Notes: generated by a model not told the origin, from the sequence alone. Shown: positions 15,949 through 24,678, counted from the stretch's first letter. The stretch is 64,000 nt of DNA from Bog-159 sp963707465 (GCA_963707465.1 CAVPQK010000027.1:434001-498000); one strand, 5' to 3'. Numbers and translations are program-made.

Positions 15949-17204
15949 TGCGGGGCGGCCGTCAACTGAGGATCGCGCAACAGCAGGCAGAGAGTGAGCA
16001 GAATGCGCTTCAAACCGAGGTCGCGGCCTTCGGGCTTGAACCATTCCTGGGCAGTGTGCGCGCCGCCGCCGTGGCCGCCAGCGCCGATGGAGATGGCGGG
16101 AACGCCGAGCGACATGGGAATGTTGGCATCGGTGGAAGCGCAGTCCAGATGGGAGCGGATGCCGAGGTGGCTATCCACGGCGCGGAGATAGGCGAGGATG
16201 GGAGAGTGCTCGGCCAGGTTGGCGGCGGGGCGCGCGCCGATCTCGCGAATCTTGACGGCGACTTTGCCGCCGGTGGCGCGCTGATTTTCAATTTCCTGCG
16301 CGCGCTCGACGGCGCTGGTGAGAAGATCGACCAGTTCGTCCATCTTCTCGTTGCTTTCGGAGCGGATATCGACTTTGGCACGGGCCAGCGGGGCGATGGC
16401 GTTGACGCTGGCGCCGCCTTCGATGAATCCGACATTGATGCTCGACTTGGGGGAGCCGCTGGATTTGGTGGGGCCGTCGAGGCGCGCGTCGGCGAACTGG
16501 GAGATGGCGCGGCTGAGGGCGTGCACGGGGTTGCCCACGCCGTAATCGCTCCAGCTATGGCCGCCGGGACCGGTGAAGGTGACTTCAAAGCGGCGGCTGC
16601 CCAAGGCGCGGTTGGTGATGTGATCGGTGGAAGCGCCATCGAGCACCAGAAAAGCGGCGATCTTGCGGCCGAGCGGCGACTGTTTGCAGAGGTAACGCAT
16701 GCCGCTCAAATTGCCTTCGCCTTCCTCGCCGACGTTGGCGACCAGCAGCAGGTCGGCGTGCCAACCTTCGACGGGCGGGCAGACTTTCAGGGCGCGGGCG
16801 ATGGCCAGGAGGGCGGCGAGGCCTGCGCCGTTATCGGAGATGCCGGGACCGCGAAAGCGGCCGTCCGGCTCGGTGCCGATGTCTTCCTTGACGCGCGGGG
16901 CGAGCACCGTATCGAGGTGCGCGGTGAGCGCCACGTAGGGGCCTTCGGCGTGCGGAGCGGACATGGCGACGACGTTGCCCGCGCGATCGATTTGGGCGTC
17001 CCAGCCGAGATGGCGGAATTGGACGACGATCCATTCGGCGCGCTGTTGTTCGAGGAAAGTGGGGGCGGGGACGCGGCAAAGCTGGAGGTGAATATCGTTG
17101 ATCCACTGCTTTTCGCGGGTGAACCACTGGAGGCATTCGCGCATGCCGGGCAGATCGGCGGCGGCGCCGGCGAGGCTGGGGATGGGTGCGAGGTTTGCCG
17201 CCAT
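15945..17204 (-). CDS. M20-family metallopeptidase
   Basis: 419 residues from ATG 17204. Two-zinc motifs of the M20/M28-like fold are visible: ALTAHLDTV (first His and Asp, about 93-101), SDNGAGLAALL (bridging Asp, about 123), GEEGEG (catalytic and zinc Glu, about 157), and a late zinc His in GGHGGGAHTAQEWF (about 380). The lid/dimerisation domain lies between, with FTGPGGHSWSDYG. Close to PepT-type tripeptidases and related dipeptidases. Cytoplasmic, with no signal peptide. Operon with the DMT transporter (4-bp overlap). Confidence 0.93.
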   Translation of the reverse strand: MAANLAPIPSLAGAAADLPGMRECLQWFTREKQWINDIHLQLCRVPAPTFLEQQRAEWIVVQFRHLGWDAQIDRAGNVVAMSAPHAEGPYVALTAHLDTVLAPRVKEDIGTEPDGRFRGPGISDNGAGLAALLAIARALKVCPPVEGWHADLLLVANVGEEGEGNLSGMRYLCKQSPLGRKIAAFLVLDGASTDHITNRALGSRRFEVTFTGPGGHSWSDYGVGNPVHALSRAISQFADARLDGPTKSSGSPKSSINVGFIEGGASVNAIAPLARAKVDIRSESNEKMDELVDLLTSAVERAQEIENQRATGGKVAVKIREIGARPAANLAEHSPILAYLRAVDSHLGIRSHLDCASTDANIPMSLGVPAISIGAGGHGGGAHTAQEWFKPEGRDLGLKRILLTLCLLLRDPQLTAAPQ

Positions 17205-17284
17205 GTTTATTCAGTTTAGCAAGCGGATCATCGGGGGATAATAAAAGCTTTGAGAAGTCTGGGGGGATACGGCAACACATTTAT

Positions 17285-17336
17285 TGGCCGCAGATGAACG
17301 CAGATGAACGCAGATGAACGCAGATGAACGCAGATG
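17285..17336 (+). repeat. 10-bp-unit repeat array, locus 5
   Basis: Perfect tandem array of CAGATGAACG with exact 10-bp period (four units plus a partial), preceded by TTGGCCG. Every unit contains ATG, so all three frames are offered as starts. The third ATG (17314) is the start of the GxxExxY gene. Confidence 0.95.
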
Positions 17337-17715
17337 TCCTTATTCTTTGACCGAACAGGTCCTTGGGGCGGTTTTTGAGGTTTCTAATGCTTTGGGGGCT
17401 GGGTTTTTGGAGAAGGTTTATGAACGGGCTCTACTTCGGGAATCGGCCCTGCGGGGCATTCGAGCTACGCCTCAAGCCGCCTTCAAAGTGACCTATAAGG
17501 GCTATCCGGTGGGAGACTACTTTGCCGATATTCTTGTCGAGGACTCCCTGGTGATCGAGCTTAAATGCGTCGATCACTTAGGTAACGAACATACGGCTCA
17601 ATGTCTTAACTATTTGAGAGCGTCTGGGCTGGCCGTTTGTATTTTGGTTAATTTTCAGAAGGCACGGGTTGAGTGGAAACGGATCGTTTGCGGCTTTGAA
17701 GCACCGGAGTATTAA
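17314..17715 (+). CDS. GxxExxY protein (PD-(D/E)XK nuclease-like), start codon inside the repeat array
   Basis: 133 residues. The namesake GAGFLEKVYERAL motif is at residues 28-40. A PD-(D/E)XK-like core is visible: GDYFADILVEDSLVIELK (Asp about 74, then Glu-Leu-Lys about 84-86), continuing through a conserved H-x5-QCLNYL segment. The family's function is not established, and the fold suggests nuclease activity. The first eight residues (MNADERRC) are encoded by the repeat array. TGA at 17305 blocks longer frames, so translation must begin at 17314 or at TTG 17347. No Shine-Dalgarno is evident. The stop is 1 bp before the birA ATG. Confidence 0.9.
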   Translation: MNADERRCPYSLTEQVLGAVFEVSNALGAGFLEKVYERALLRESALRGIRATPQAAFKVTYKGYPVGDYFADILVEDSLVIELKCVDHLGNEHTAQCLNYLRASGLAVCILVNFQKARVEWKRIVCGFEAPEY

Positions 17716-17716
17716 C

Positions 17717-18484
17717 ATGGACACGCAGCGCGCTCTCAACATCGAATTGGTCCGGCGGCGGCTTCCCGGCCGGCAGATTTCGTTTTTTGAGTCCATCACT
17801 TCCACTATGCACGAGGCCGCTACGCTGGCGGCCGCGGGGCATCCTTCGGGAACGGCCGTGGTTGCCGAGGAACAGACCGCAGGCCAGGGCAGGCACGGCC
17901 ACTCCTGGCATTCGGAGCCGGGCGCGGGGCTGTACGTCTCCGTGGTGCTGCGGCTGCCGCTGCCGCCGGATGCGCTGCCCGTGGTGACACTGGCGCTGGG
18001 CCTGGCCACCGCGGAGGCCATCGCGCGCGCGACCGATCTGCAGCCGGATCTGCGCTGGCCCAACGACGTCATGCTGGGCGATCGGAAGACCGCCGGCATC
18101 CTGGTGCAACTGGTGGATTCGGTAGCTATCGCGGGCCTGGGCGTGAACGTCAATCATCCGGTCTTCCCGCCGGAGATCGCCGGCGAAGCCACTTCGCTGC
18201 GGATCGCTTCGGGGCGCCCGCATTCGCGCGAGGAGTTGCTCATCGGCCTGCTGCTCGCCATCGACAGCTTTTGCCGCATGCTGATGGAGGGCGGACGGCA
18301 GATGATCCTGGACCAGTTTACGCGGCACTCGAGCTACGCGAGCGGGCGGCGGGTGCGCGTGGAGCGGCCGGGCGGCATCGTGACCGGCACAACCGCTGGT
18401 CTCGATCCTTGCGGCTTCCTGAGATTGCGCGCGGACGACGGCTCGGAATCGCTTATACTCGCTGGAGGAGTCCGCCCAGCATAA
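17717..18484 (+). CDS. birA: Biotin-[acetyl-CoA-carboxylase] ligase (catalytic domain only)
   Basis: 255 residues from ATG 17717; longer in-frame starts lie inside the preceding gene. The biotinyl-5'-AMP loop is recognisable as GQGRHGHSW (expected GRGR), preceded by STMHEA and followed by LRWPNDV and KTAGILVQ with GLGVNVNH. A C-terminal SH3-like domain follows (GRRVRVERPGGIVTG). There is no N-terminal helix-turn-helix, so it is a monofunctional ligase rather than a BirA repressor. It charges the biotin carboxyl-carrier protein and shares a TAATG overlap with coaX, a common pairing. Confidence 0.95.
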   Translation: MDTQRALNIELVRRRLPGRQISFFESITSTMHEAATLAAAGHPSGTAVVAEEQTAGQGRHGHSWHSEPGAGLYVSVVLRLPLPPDALPVVTLALGLATAEAIARATDLQPDLRWPNDVMLGDRKTAGILVQLVDSVAIAGLGVNVNHPVFPPEIAGEATSLRIASGRPHSREELLIGLLLAIDSFCRMLMEGGRQMILDQFTRHSSYASGRRVRVERPGGIVTGTTAGLDPCGFLRLRADDGSESLILAGGVRPA

Positions 18485-19254
18485 TGCTACTCGCCCTCGA
18501 CGTCGGCAACAGCAACATCACGATCGGCGCATTCGACCAGCGCCGGCTGGTCAGCCAATGGCGGCTGCGTACCGTGCACGGGCAGACCGCCGACGAATGG
18601 GGCGTGCTGCTGCGCAACCTGTTCGCGCTGGCATCGCTCGATTCGCCCGGCGTGGACGGCATCATCATCGCCAGCGTGGTCCCGTCGCTCGATTCCAACT
18701 TAGCCGCGATGGCGCAGCGCTATTTCCGCATCGAGCCCATGTTCGTGACGCCGCAGACCGACATCGGGATGGCCATCCGCTATGACGATCCCAACCAGGT
18801 AGGGGCGGATCGGCTGGCGAACGCCGTGGCGGCGCTGAATAAATATGGGGGGCCGAGCGTGGTGGTGGACCTGGGCACCACGGTGAACTTCGACTGCATA
18901 TCGGCGGACGGCGAGTATCTGGGCGGCGCGATTGCGATCGGGATCGGCATCTCGATCGAAGCGCTGTTCAGCAAAACGGCGCGGCTGCCGATGGTAGATT
19001 TTCGCGAGCCGGCGGCGGTGATTGGCACCAACACCGTGGCTAGCATGCATTCCGGACTTTACTACGGGGCACTGGGGATGATCGACGGAATCCTGGACCG
19101 GCTGATCGCCGAGCTGGGCCCGCGGACGCAGGCGATCGCCACCGGCGGGCAGGCCGCGCTGATCGCGCGCGGGTCGCGGCACCTGAAACATATCGACGAG
19201 CACCTGACGCTGGCGGGCCTCGAACTCATCTGGGAACGGAATGCCGCGAAGTGA
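18484..19254 (+). CDS. coaX: Type III pantothenate kinase
   Basis: 256 residues from ATG 18484 (1-bp overlap with birA). Motifs of the ASKHA-fold CoaX family: LALDVGNSNITIG at the N-terminus, IIASVVPSLD, QVGADRLANAVAA and the GTTVNFDCIS phosphate loop (many relatives have GTATTFD). A glycine-rich IAIGIGISIEALF segment and a late ATGGQAALIA complete it. It catalyses the first step of coenzyme A synthesis. Length is normal for the family. Confidence 0.96.
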   Translation: MLLALDVGNSNITIGAFDQRRLVSQWRLRTVHGQTADEWGVLLRNLFALASLDSPGVDGIIIASVVPSLDSNLAAMAQRYFRIEPMFVTPQTDIGMAIRYDDPNQVGADRLANAVAALNKYGGPSVVVDLGTTVNFDCISADGEYLGGAIAIGIGISIEALFSKTARLPMVDFREPAAVIGTNTVASMHSGLYYGALGMIDGILDRLIAELGPRTQAIATGGQAALIARGSRHLKHIDEHLTLAGLELIWERNAAK

Positions 19255-19928
19255 ACGACGACTGGATTTACAACTACTTCAACTATTTCACCGAAATTGA
19301 AACGCACTTCCAGCAGGTGCGCGGGACGAGTCTGTTTCTTTTGTCGCCGCTCGATTGGGCGCTGATCGAAAGCTGGAAGAACGCGGATGTGCCGCTGGAA
19401 GCGGTGCTGCGCGGCATCGACATGGCGTTCGAGAAGTGGCGCGGCCGCAAGAAGAAAACCCAAATGGTGAATTCGCTGGCGTTCTGCGCGCAGGCGGTGT
19501 TGACGGAGGCGCAGGTGATGGCCGGAACGCGACCTGCCGCGCGCGAATCCGCTCCGCCGTTTCCGCTGGACGATTTGCGCGAGTATCTGGCGCGCAATGC
19601 GGCGGCGGTGCGCGAGGCGGGCGCAGACTACGGCGAAATCGCGTCGGCGCTGGAACGCCTGGGCGCGGAAGCGGAGACGCATTACCAGGACCTGGAAGAC
19701 TTGGAGCGGCGCCTCACCGTGCTGGAGGAAAAGGCGATCGCCGCCGCGCGCAGCCGCCAGAGCGAAGAGCAGTTGCTCGATGCGCGACGGGATCTGGACG
19801 CACAACTCCGCCCGTATCGTTCCAAGATGAGCGCGGAACATCTGGCCATGCTGGAAAAACAGTACCTGGAGCGCAACCTCTTGGAAAAGGCGGGGTTGCC
19901 GCGCCTGAGCCTGTTCTACATGCGGTGA
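19251..19928 (+). CDS. Conserved hypothetical coiled-coil protein
   Basis: 225 residues from GTG 19251, overlapping the coaX stop as GTGA, so it is probably co-translated with birA-coaX. The N-terminus WIYNYFNYFTEIETHFQ, followed by LLSPLDWALIESWK and a KWRGRKKKTQMVNSL segment, is one I associate with an acidobacterial family of unknown function. Residues about 105-210 are strongly helical with heptads (ETHYQDLEDLERRLTVLEEK), a coiled coil. No membrane segment. DnaD-like or replication-associated roles are conceivable but not supported by any motif. Confidence 0.75.
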   Translation: MNDDWIYNYFNYFTEIETHFQQVRGTSLFLLSPLDWALIESWKNADVPLEAVLRGIDMAFEKWRGRKKKTQMVNSLAFCAQAVLTEAQVMAGTRPAARESAPPFPLDDLREYLARNAAAVREAGADYGEIASALERLGAEAETHYQDLEDLERRLTVLEEKAIAAARSRQSEEQLLDARRDLDAQLRPYRSKMSAEHLAMLEKQYLERNLLEKAGLPRLSLFYMR

Positions 19929-20037
19929 TGGACGATGCGTTACAATCCGATTGCAACTCTACCGCGGTTCTTTGCGTCTTACTAATTGTAAGCGACCCCT
20001 TTCAAGTTAGGCCCCACTCCAACGGATGTGGAGCCGG

Positions 20038-20080
20038 CCGGCGGGCGCGCTCCTCCGAGCACCCGCCGGTTTTTCTTTTT
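20038..20080 (+). terminator. Rho-independent terminator of the birA-coaX operon
   Basis: 8-bp perfect stem CCGGCGGG (20038-20045) / CCCGCCGG (20062-20069), 16-nt loop, followed by TTTTTCTTTTT (20070-20080). It lies about 110 bp after the last gene and just before the convergent TPR gene. A second small hairpin (CTCCA/TGGAG) lies about 20021-20033. Confidence 0.85.
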
Positions 20081-20090
20081 GTGCGACGTG

Positions 20091-21842
20091 TCACTCCGGA
20101 AACGCGATGGTACGAACCACGCCCAACGTGCCCGGAATGGCATCCTCCCTGGCTTCGTACTCGATGCGGATGCGCCTGGGTTTTTGCGGACCGCAAGTGA
20201 AATCGAGGCTCGCGCCATCCCGCACTGCAACCGAACCGGGGTCCAGTATGGCGAATGACATTGAATCGGTGCCCACGCCGATGCGCATGCGTATTTTTCC
20301 CTCCAGGCAATCGATCTGCCTGAGGGTGCCCTCGGCGATCGCCAGCGCTTCGCGGCGCTTCAGCTTGGGCGGCGCATCGGGATCCTCGCCGTCCGCGCGG
20401 AGCACGGGTATGCGCGGCACATAGTCGATCGAGTCCTCCAGATCGTCCAGGCGGTTGATTTCTTCGGTACTCTTGGCGTATTTCCGGCAACGGGCGATGG
20501 CGTCGCGGGCCTCCGTTTTGCGGCCCAGGCGGTAGTATGCGTAGGCCATGGCGTGGAAGTATCCGAAAGCCTGTTCCTCGTTTACCTGCTTCACCATTTG
20601 GAATTGCGCGAGAGCTTCGGCGTGATTGTCCGCCAGCACGTAGGCATAGCCGAGTTCCAGGCGCGCGTCGCGGTCGTCCGGGTCGATCTCGGTGGCGCGC
20701 TTCAGCATCACGGCGGCCTCCGCGTGCTGGTCTGCCGCGCGCAGCAGACGCCCGTAGTCGAGATACATTTTGGCGTTGGTGCTGCCGAGCTCGGCGGCGC
20801 GCGCGTAATGCGCCAGAGCATCCGGGCGGTGGCCTTCGCGCAAGCCGAGACGCGCCAGCCCCTGCTCGGGACGCCAGTCTTTGGGGTTGTCGCGTGCCAG
20901 CCCGTTGTACATCTCGCGCGCGGCGGCGGCCTTGTCCCGTAGATTCGCCAGGATTTCCGCCAGCACCAGGCCGGCTTCGAGCTGGCTGGAGTCGCTGACG
21001 GCGGGCACGTCCACCGCTTTGGCCAGCCTGGTATTGAACAGAGATGCATTGAAGCTGGCGCGGCGCAGGTACGATTCCAGATCTTTCTGCACCTGCTCCA
21101 CCGGCTTGCCGTAAGCCTTCCGGAATGTGTCCGCGGCGGGGGCGCCGGTCTTGATGCCTTCGAGCAAGGCGGGCAACCTGGGACGGTAATCCGCGCCCAG
21201 GTATAGCATGTGCACCAGCGCCCAGCTCTCGGCGTAGAACAGCCCGGCATGCGTCTTCCCGAATAGCGGCGAGTTGTAATCGACGGCCAGCAGGGTGGGT
21301 AAGTCGATCCACTTGGATTGCTGCAAGAGCAGGAGGTGCGGCACGATGATATCGCCCACTTCTATCTTGCCGCCCAACGGCTTCAAGTTGGAATAAAGCT
21401 CGGCGAGCCCTTCGTTGAACCACACGGGCACCTTGATTCCGGAATGCTTTACTAACAGGTGAGTGTACTCGTGCACGGCCACTGGAAAGTGATCGCTGGA
21501 GGCGCTTTTCATGACGATGTAGTCGCGATCCTCCGCGCCCAGGTAGAATGCCGCAGCGAAATCGTTGGGCGCGTAGGGCGCGAACTCTTTATCCGAGCGG
21601 AAGACTACGATGCGCACGGGCGGGCCGGATTTCGAGCCGAGACCCATGGCCTCCAGGAAGAAGGCGCGCACCTGCTCGAAGTGGCGGGCGACCTCGCGGC
21701 CGTTGCGCTCGCCGGCGGTGGTGAACAGCTCGAAGTTCGGGGATTGGATCTTTTGCCAGCGCGGGGCTTCGGTGGCCGCGGCGGAGGGCGGAGGGAAGGC
21801 GCACAGGAGGGCGGCCGCGAGCGGTCCTGCGCACAGCCTCAT
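20091..21842 (-). CDS. Secreted gluzincin-like (peptidase MA-type) protein with TPR repeats
   Basis: 583 residues from ATG 21842. Signal peptide MRLCAGPLAAALLCAFPPPSAAA. The N-terminal half contains the zinc metalloprotease motif VAVHEYTHLLVKHSG (HExxH-type, about 120-130), with a second Glu in WFNEGLAELYSN about 20 residues later, characteristic of the peptidase MA/M1-like fold. From about 310 on come at least four TPR units (for example ALAHYARAAELGSTNAKMYLDYGRLL), then a C-terminal beta-rich domain. Likely periplasmic. Convergent with the coaX operon and divergent from ilvD. Substrate unknown. Confidence 0.88.
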   Translation of the reverse strand: MRLCAGPLAAALLCAFPPPSAAATEAPRWQKIQSPNFELFTTAGERNGREVARHFEQVRAFFLEAMGLGSKSGPPVRIVVFRSDKEFAPYAPNDFAAAFYLGAEDRDYIVMKSASSDHFPVAVHEYTHLLVKHSGIKVPVWFNEGLAELYSNLKPLGGKIEVGDIIVPHLLLLQQSKWIDLPTLLAVDYNSPLFGKTHAGLFYAESWALVHMLYLGADYRPRLPALLEGIKTGAPAADTFRKAYGKPVEQVQKDLESYLRRASFNASLFNTRLAKAVDVPAVSDSSQLEAGLVLAEILANLRDKAAAAREMYNGLARDNPKDWRPEQGLARLGLREGHRPDALAHYARAAELGSTNAKMYLDYGRLLRAADQHAEAAVMLKRATEIDPDDRDARLELGYAYVLADNHAEALAQFQMVKQVNEEQAFGYFHAMAYAYYRLGRKTEARDAIARCRKYAKSTEEINRLDDLEDSIDYVPRIPVLRADGEDPDAPPKLKRREALAIAEGTLRQIDCLEGKIRMRIGVGTDSMSFAILDPGSVAVRDGASLDFTCGPQKPRRIRIEYEAREDAIPGTLGVVRTIAFPE

Positions 21843-21900
21843 CTTTGGAGTGTAGCATCGGCGGCTACGGCGGGGTGGGGTCGGGGAGGAAAAGCATATT

Positions 21901-21936
21901 TGGCCGCAGATGAACGCCGATGAACGCGGATAAAAC
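21901..21936 (+). repeat. 10-bp-unit repeat, locus 6
   Basis: TGGCCGCAGATGAACGCC then GATGAACGCGGATAAAACG. Best-preserved short form of the repeat, and the sequence that an intron-free locus 4 would have. It lies 55 bp upstream of ilvD. Confidence 0.92.
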
Positions 21937-21991
21937 GAGCAAGAACCTGACGCACGTCCCGCGGCGAATCCGTTAAGCTAAACGGTAGAAC

Positions 21992-23668
21992 ATGCCATTA
22001 GACAGCTACACCATCACTCAAGGCCGTGACCGGGCGCCGGCGCGGGCCATGCTGAAGGCCATCGGGTTCACCGATGCGGACCTGGCCAAGCCGATCATCG
22101 GGGTGGCCAACACCTGGATCGAAACCATGCCGTGCAACTACAATTTGCGCGAGCTGGCGGTAAAAGTAAAGGAAGGCATCCGCGCCGCCGGCGGCACTCC
22201 CATGGAGTTCAACACCATCGCCATCAGCGACGGGGTGACCATGGGCACCGAGGGCATGAAAGCGTCGCTGGTGAGCCGCGAAGTGATCGCCGATTCCATC
22301 GAGCTGGTGGCGCGCGGCCACATGTTCGACGGCATGGTGGCGCTGGTGGCTTGCGACAAGACTATCCCCGGCGCGGCCATGGCGCTGCTGCGGCTGAATG
22401 TGCCCAGCGTCATTCTGTATGGCGGATCGATTCTGCCGGGACGCCACAACGGCCGCGACATCACCATTCAGGATGTCTTCGAGGCCGTGGGCGCCAACGC
22501 GGCCGGGCGCATGAGCGATCAGGAATTGCTGGAGATCGAGAACCACGCCTGCCCCGGCGCGGGGGCTTGCGGCGGCCAGTTTACGGCCAACACCATGGCC
22601 ACGGTGATGGAACTGATCGGCCTGTCGCCGATGGGAACCGCCGCGGTGCCGCAGGTGGACGCGCGCAAGAACGCTGTGAGTTTCCGCTGCGGCGAGATCG
22701 TGATGGACGCGGTGCGACATAACCGGCGGCCGCGCGAGATCGCTACGCGCGCGGCTTTCGAGAATGCCATCGCGGGCGTGGCGGCCACAGGCGGCTCGAC
22801 CAACGCCGTGCTGCACCTTTTGGCGATGGCGCGGGAGGCGGGGGTGGCGCTCGAGATCGACGATTTCCAGGAGATCTGCCGCCGCACTCCGGTGTTGGTG
22901 GACATTAAGCCCGGCGGGCGGTTCGTGGCGGTGGACGTGGACAAGGCCGGCGGCATCGGGGTGATCGCGCAGCGCCTGGTGGAAGGCGGCTACGTGGATG
23001 GCTCGGCGGTGACGTGCACGGGGCGCACCTTCGCCGCGGAAGCCGCGGATGCGCATGAAACTCCGGGGCAGGAAGTGGTACGGCCGCTGGCGAAGCCGCT
23101 CAAGCCGCGCGGCGGCATGGCCATTCTGCGCGGATCGCTGGCGCCGGATGGCTGCGTGATCAAACTCGCGGGGCACGAGCGGATGGAGCACCGCGGCCCC
23201 GCGCGCGTTTTCGATCGCGAAGAGGACGCCATGAGCGCGGTGACGGGCGGAGGGATCAAGCCGGGCGACGTGGTGGTGATCCGCTATGAAGGGCCGCGCG
23301 GAGGTCCGGGGATGCGCGAGATGTTGGGCGTTACCGGGGCGATCGTGGGCGAGGGTTTGTCCGAAAGCGTGGCGCTGGTCACGGACGGGCGCTTCAGCGG
23401 CGCGACGCACGGCTTCATGGTGGCGCATGTGGTGCCGGAAGCATTCAATGGCGGACCGATCGCGGCCGTGCGCGAAGGCGACTCCATCGCGATCGATGTG
23501 AGCGCCGGAACGATGAACCTGGAAGTAGCGCCGGAAATCATGCGCGAGAGGCTGGCGGGGTGGAAGCCGCCCGCGCCGCGCTATACCTCGGGCGTGTTTG
23601 CGAAATACGTGGCGCTGGTGGCGTCGGCCTCGGAAGGGGCAATCACCGTCGCAGCCACGCCACGCTAA
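21992..23668 (+). CDS. ilvD: Dihydroxy-acid dehydratase
   Basis: 558 residues from ATG 21992. Iron-sulfur cluster cysteines typical of the IlvD/Edd family: TMPCNYN (about 47), VACDKTIPG (about 122) and HACPGAGACGGQFTANT (about 190-203). The C-terminal swivelling domain ends with TDGRFSGATHGFMVAHVVPE. It converts 2,3-dihydroxy-isovalerate (or -methylvalerate) to the 2-oxo acid in valine/isoleucine synthesis. Length is normal. Its last 26 bp overlap the convergent PAP2 gene. No other ilv gene is in the window. Confidence 0.97.
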   Translation: MPLDSYTITQGRDRAPARAMLKAIGFTDADLAKPIIGVANTWIETMPCNYNLRELAVKVKEGIRAAGGTPMEFNTIAISDGVTMGTEGMKASLVSREVIADSIELVARGHMFDGMVALVACDKTIPGAAMALLRLNVPSVILYGGSILPGRHNGRDITIQDVFEAVGANAAGRMSDQELLEIENHACPGAGACGGQFTANTMATVMELIGLSPMGTAAVPQVDARKNAVSFRCGEIVMDAVRHNRRPREIATRAAFENAIAGVAATGGSTNAVLHLLAMAREAGVALEIDDFQEICRRTPVLVDIKPGGRFVAVDVDKAGGIGVIAQRLVEGGYVDGSAVTCTGRTFAAEAADAHETPGQEVVRPLAKPLKPRGGMAILRGSLAPDGCVIKLAGHERMEHRGPARVFDREEDAMSAVTGGGIKPGDVVVIRYEGPRGGPGMREMLGVTGAIVGEGLSESVALVTDGRFSGATHGFMVAHVVPEAFNGGPIAAVREGDSIAIDVSAGTMNLEVAPEIMRERLAGWKPPAPRYTSGVFAKYVALVASASEGAITVAATPR

Positions 23669-24278
23669 ACAGCCAAACGACCGCGGCGGCATATGCGCCC
23701 GCGACGTCGCTGGGATAGTGCGCACCCAGATAGATGCGCGAGTAGCCGATCGCGGCGATCAATAACGCCGCCAGAATGTAATAGAGGCAGCGGCGCGCGC
23801 GACTGCCGGTGCGCGAGGCCGCGAAGACCGCCAATCCACCGAAAAACGCGCACGATACCAGGGCATGGCCGCTCGGGAAGCTGTAGCCCATGGGTTCGGT
23901 CAGGGAAAAAAATGTGGCCGGGCGCGGCCGGTGAAACATCAGCTTCAATAACTGGTCGATGACTTCGGCGCCGGCCACGGTGATGGCGAACAAGAACACG
24001 GTGCGGCGCCAGCCCTTCCACACAAACCAGACGACGGCCGGCACACCCAGGACGAACAGAAACCAGGGCTCACCGATCATGCTGAGGCCGCGCATCACCG
24101 CGGTCAGGGCCGGGCTGGAGCGCGCGTGCACCAGCATGCGAATGTGGTCGTCGAAAGGCTGCGTGCGCCGGTGGACCACTTCGTCCGCGAGCCAGGCGAA
24201 GAACACCAGCGCGGCGACGGCCAGGAGGAGCCCAAGGAGCACCGTCCGGCTCTGGGGCGGCTTTCGGGCCGGCGTCAT
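23643..24278 (-). CDS. PAP2-family membrane phosphatase
   Basis: 211 residues from ATG 24278. Five to six membrane helices. The three phosphatase motifs are seen: LMFHRPRPA (motif 1, KxxxxxxRP-like, with Lys from QLLKLMFHRPRP), YSFPSGHAL (motif 2) and SRIYLGAHYPSDVAGAY (motif 3 with catalytic His). Lipid phosphatase such as undecaprenyl-diphosphate or phosphatidylglycerophosphate phosphatase. The start overlaps the stop of the upstream Uma2-like gene by 4 bp. Confidence 0.93.
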   Translation of the reverse strand: MTPARKPPQSRTVLLGLLLAVAALVFFAWLADEVVHRRTQPFDDHIRMLVHARSSPALTAVMRGLSMIGEPWFLFVLGVPAVVWFVWKGWRRTVFLFAITVAGAEVIDQLLKLMFHRPRPATFFSLTEPMGYSFPSGHALVSCAFFGGLAVFAASRTGSRARRCLYYILAALLIAAIGYSRIYLGAHYPSDVAGAYAAAVVWLFSVAWLRR

Positions 24279-24646
24279 TTGCCGAGCAGTTCGTGGAGCG
24301 GCAGCTCGGTGGCGGGATCCGCAGTGCGCAGAATGCCATCTTTGGCTTCGCGGGCCGCTTCGGCGGTGTGGACGTATCCGCGCCCGGTCTCCGGATTCAC
24401 GACCCATACGTACGGAATGCCGAACGCCAGATAGTCGTCGATTTCTTGCTGGGTTGCGCCGGCCCGATCGTCGGGCGATAAGACTTCTACGACCAGGTGT
24501 GGGGGAACGGTGATGATCCGGTGCAAGCTGGCGTGATCGATTTCGCCCAAATTCCGCTCCACGATTTCGCCGTCGCCGTATTCGCAGTGGCCATCGGGAT
24601 AGCTCGTGCGCAGATACTCGTCGACCGATACGAGCGTGGTGGCCAT
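24275..24646 (-). CDS. Uma2-family protein with internal deletion (probably inactive)
   Basis: 123 residues from ATG 24646; complete relatives are about 180-200. The N-terminal VDEYLRTSYPDGHCEYGDGEIVER and C-terminal LVVEVLSPDDR...QQEIDDYLAFGIPYVWVV segments are typical of DUF820/Uma2. DHASLH runs directly into RIITVPPHLVVEVLSP, so the central 50-60 residues are missing in frame, including the conserved Pro-Asp (first catalytic Asp of the PD-(D/E)XK-like core). The second acidic motif VEVLS remains. Still co-translated with the PAP2 gene, which may be why the frame was kept. Confidence 0.85.
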   Translation of the reverse strand: MATTLVSVDEYLRTSYPDGHCEYGDGEIVERNLGEIDHASLHRIITVPPHLVVEVLSPDDRAGATQQEIDDYLAFGIPYVWVVNPETGRGYVHTAEAAREAKDGILRTADPATELPLHELLGK

Positions 24647-24678
24647 GCCTCATTGTCGCATGATGTAAACTGGTGAAA

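Noticed and set aside
17285..17336. Possible CRISPR-like array
   Set aside because: The units are 10 bp, contiguous and have no spacers; no cas genes are present. It is a tandem repeat.
20091..21842. Antisense ORFs over the metalloprotease-TPR gene
   Set aside because: They lack starts with ribosome-binding sites and domain motifs, while the sense frame has the HExxH-type site and TPRs.
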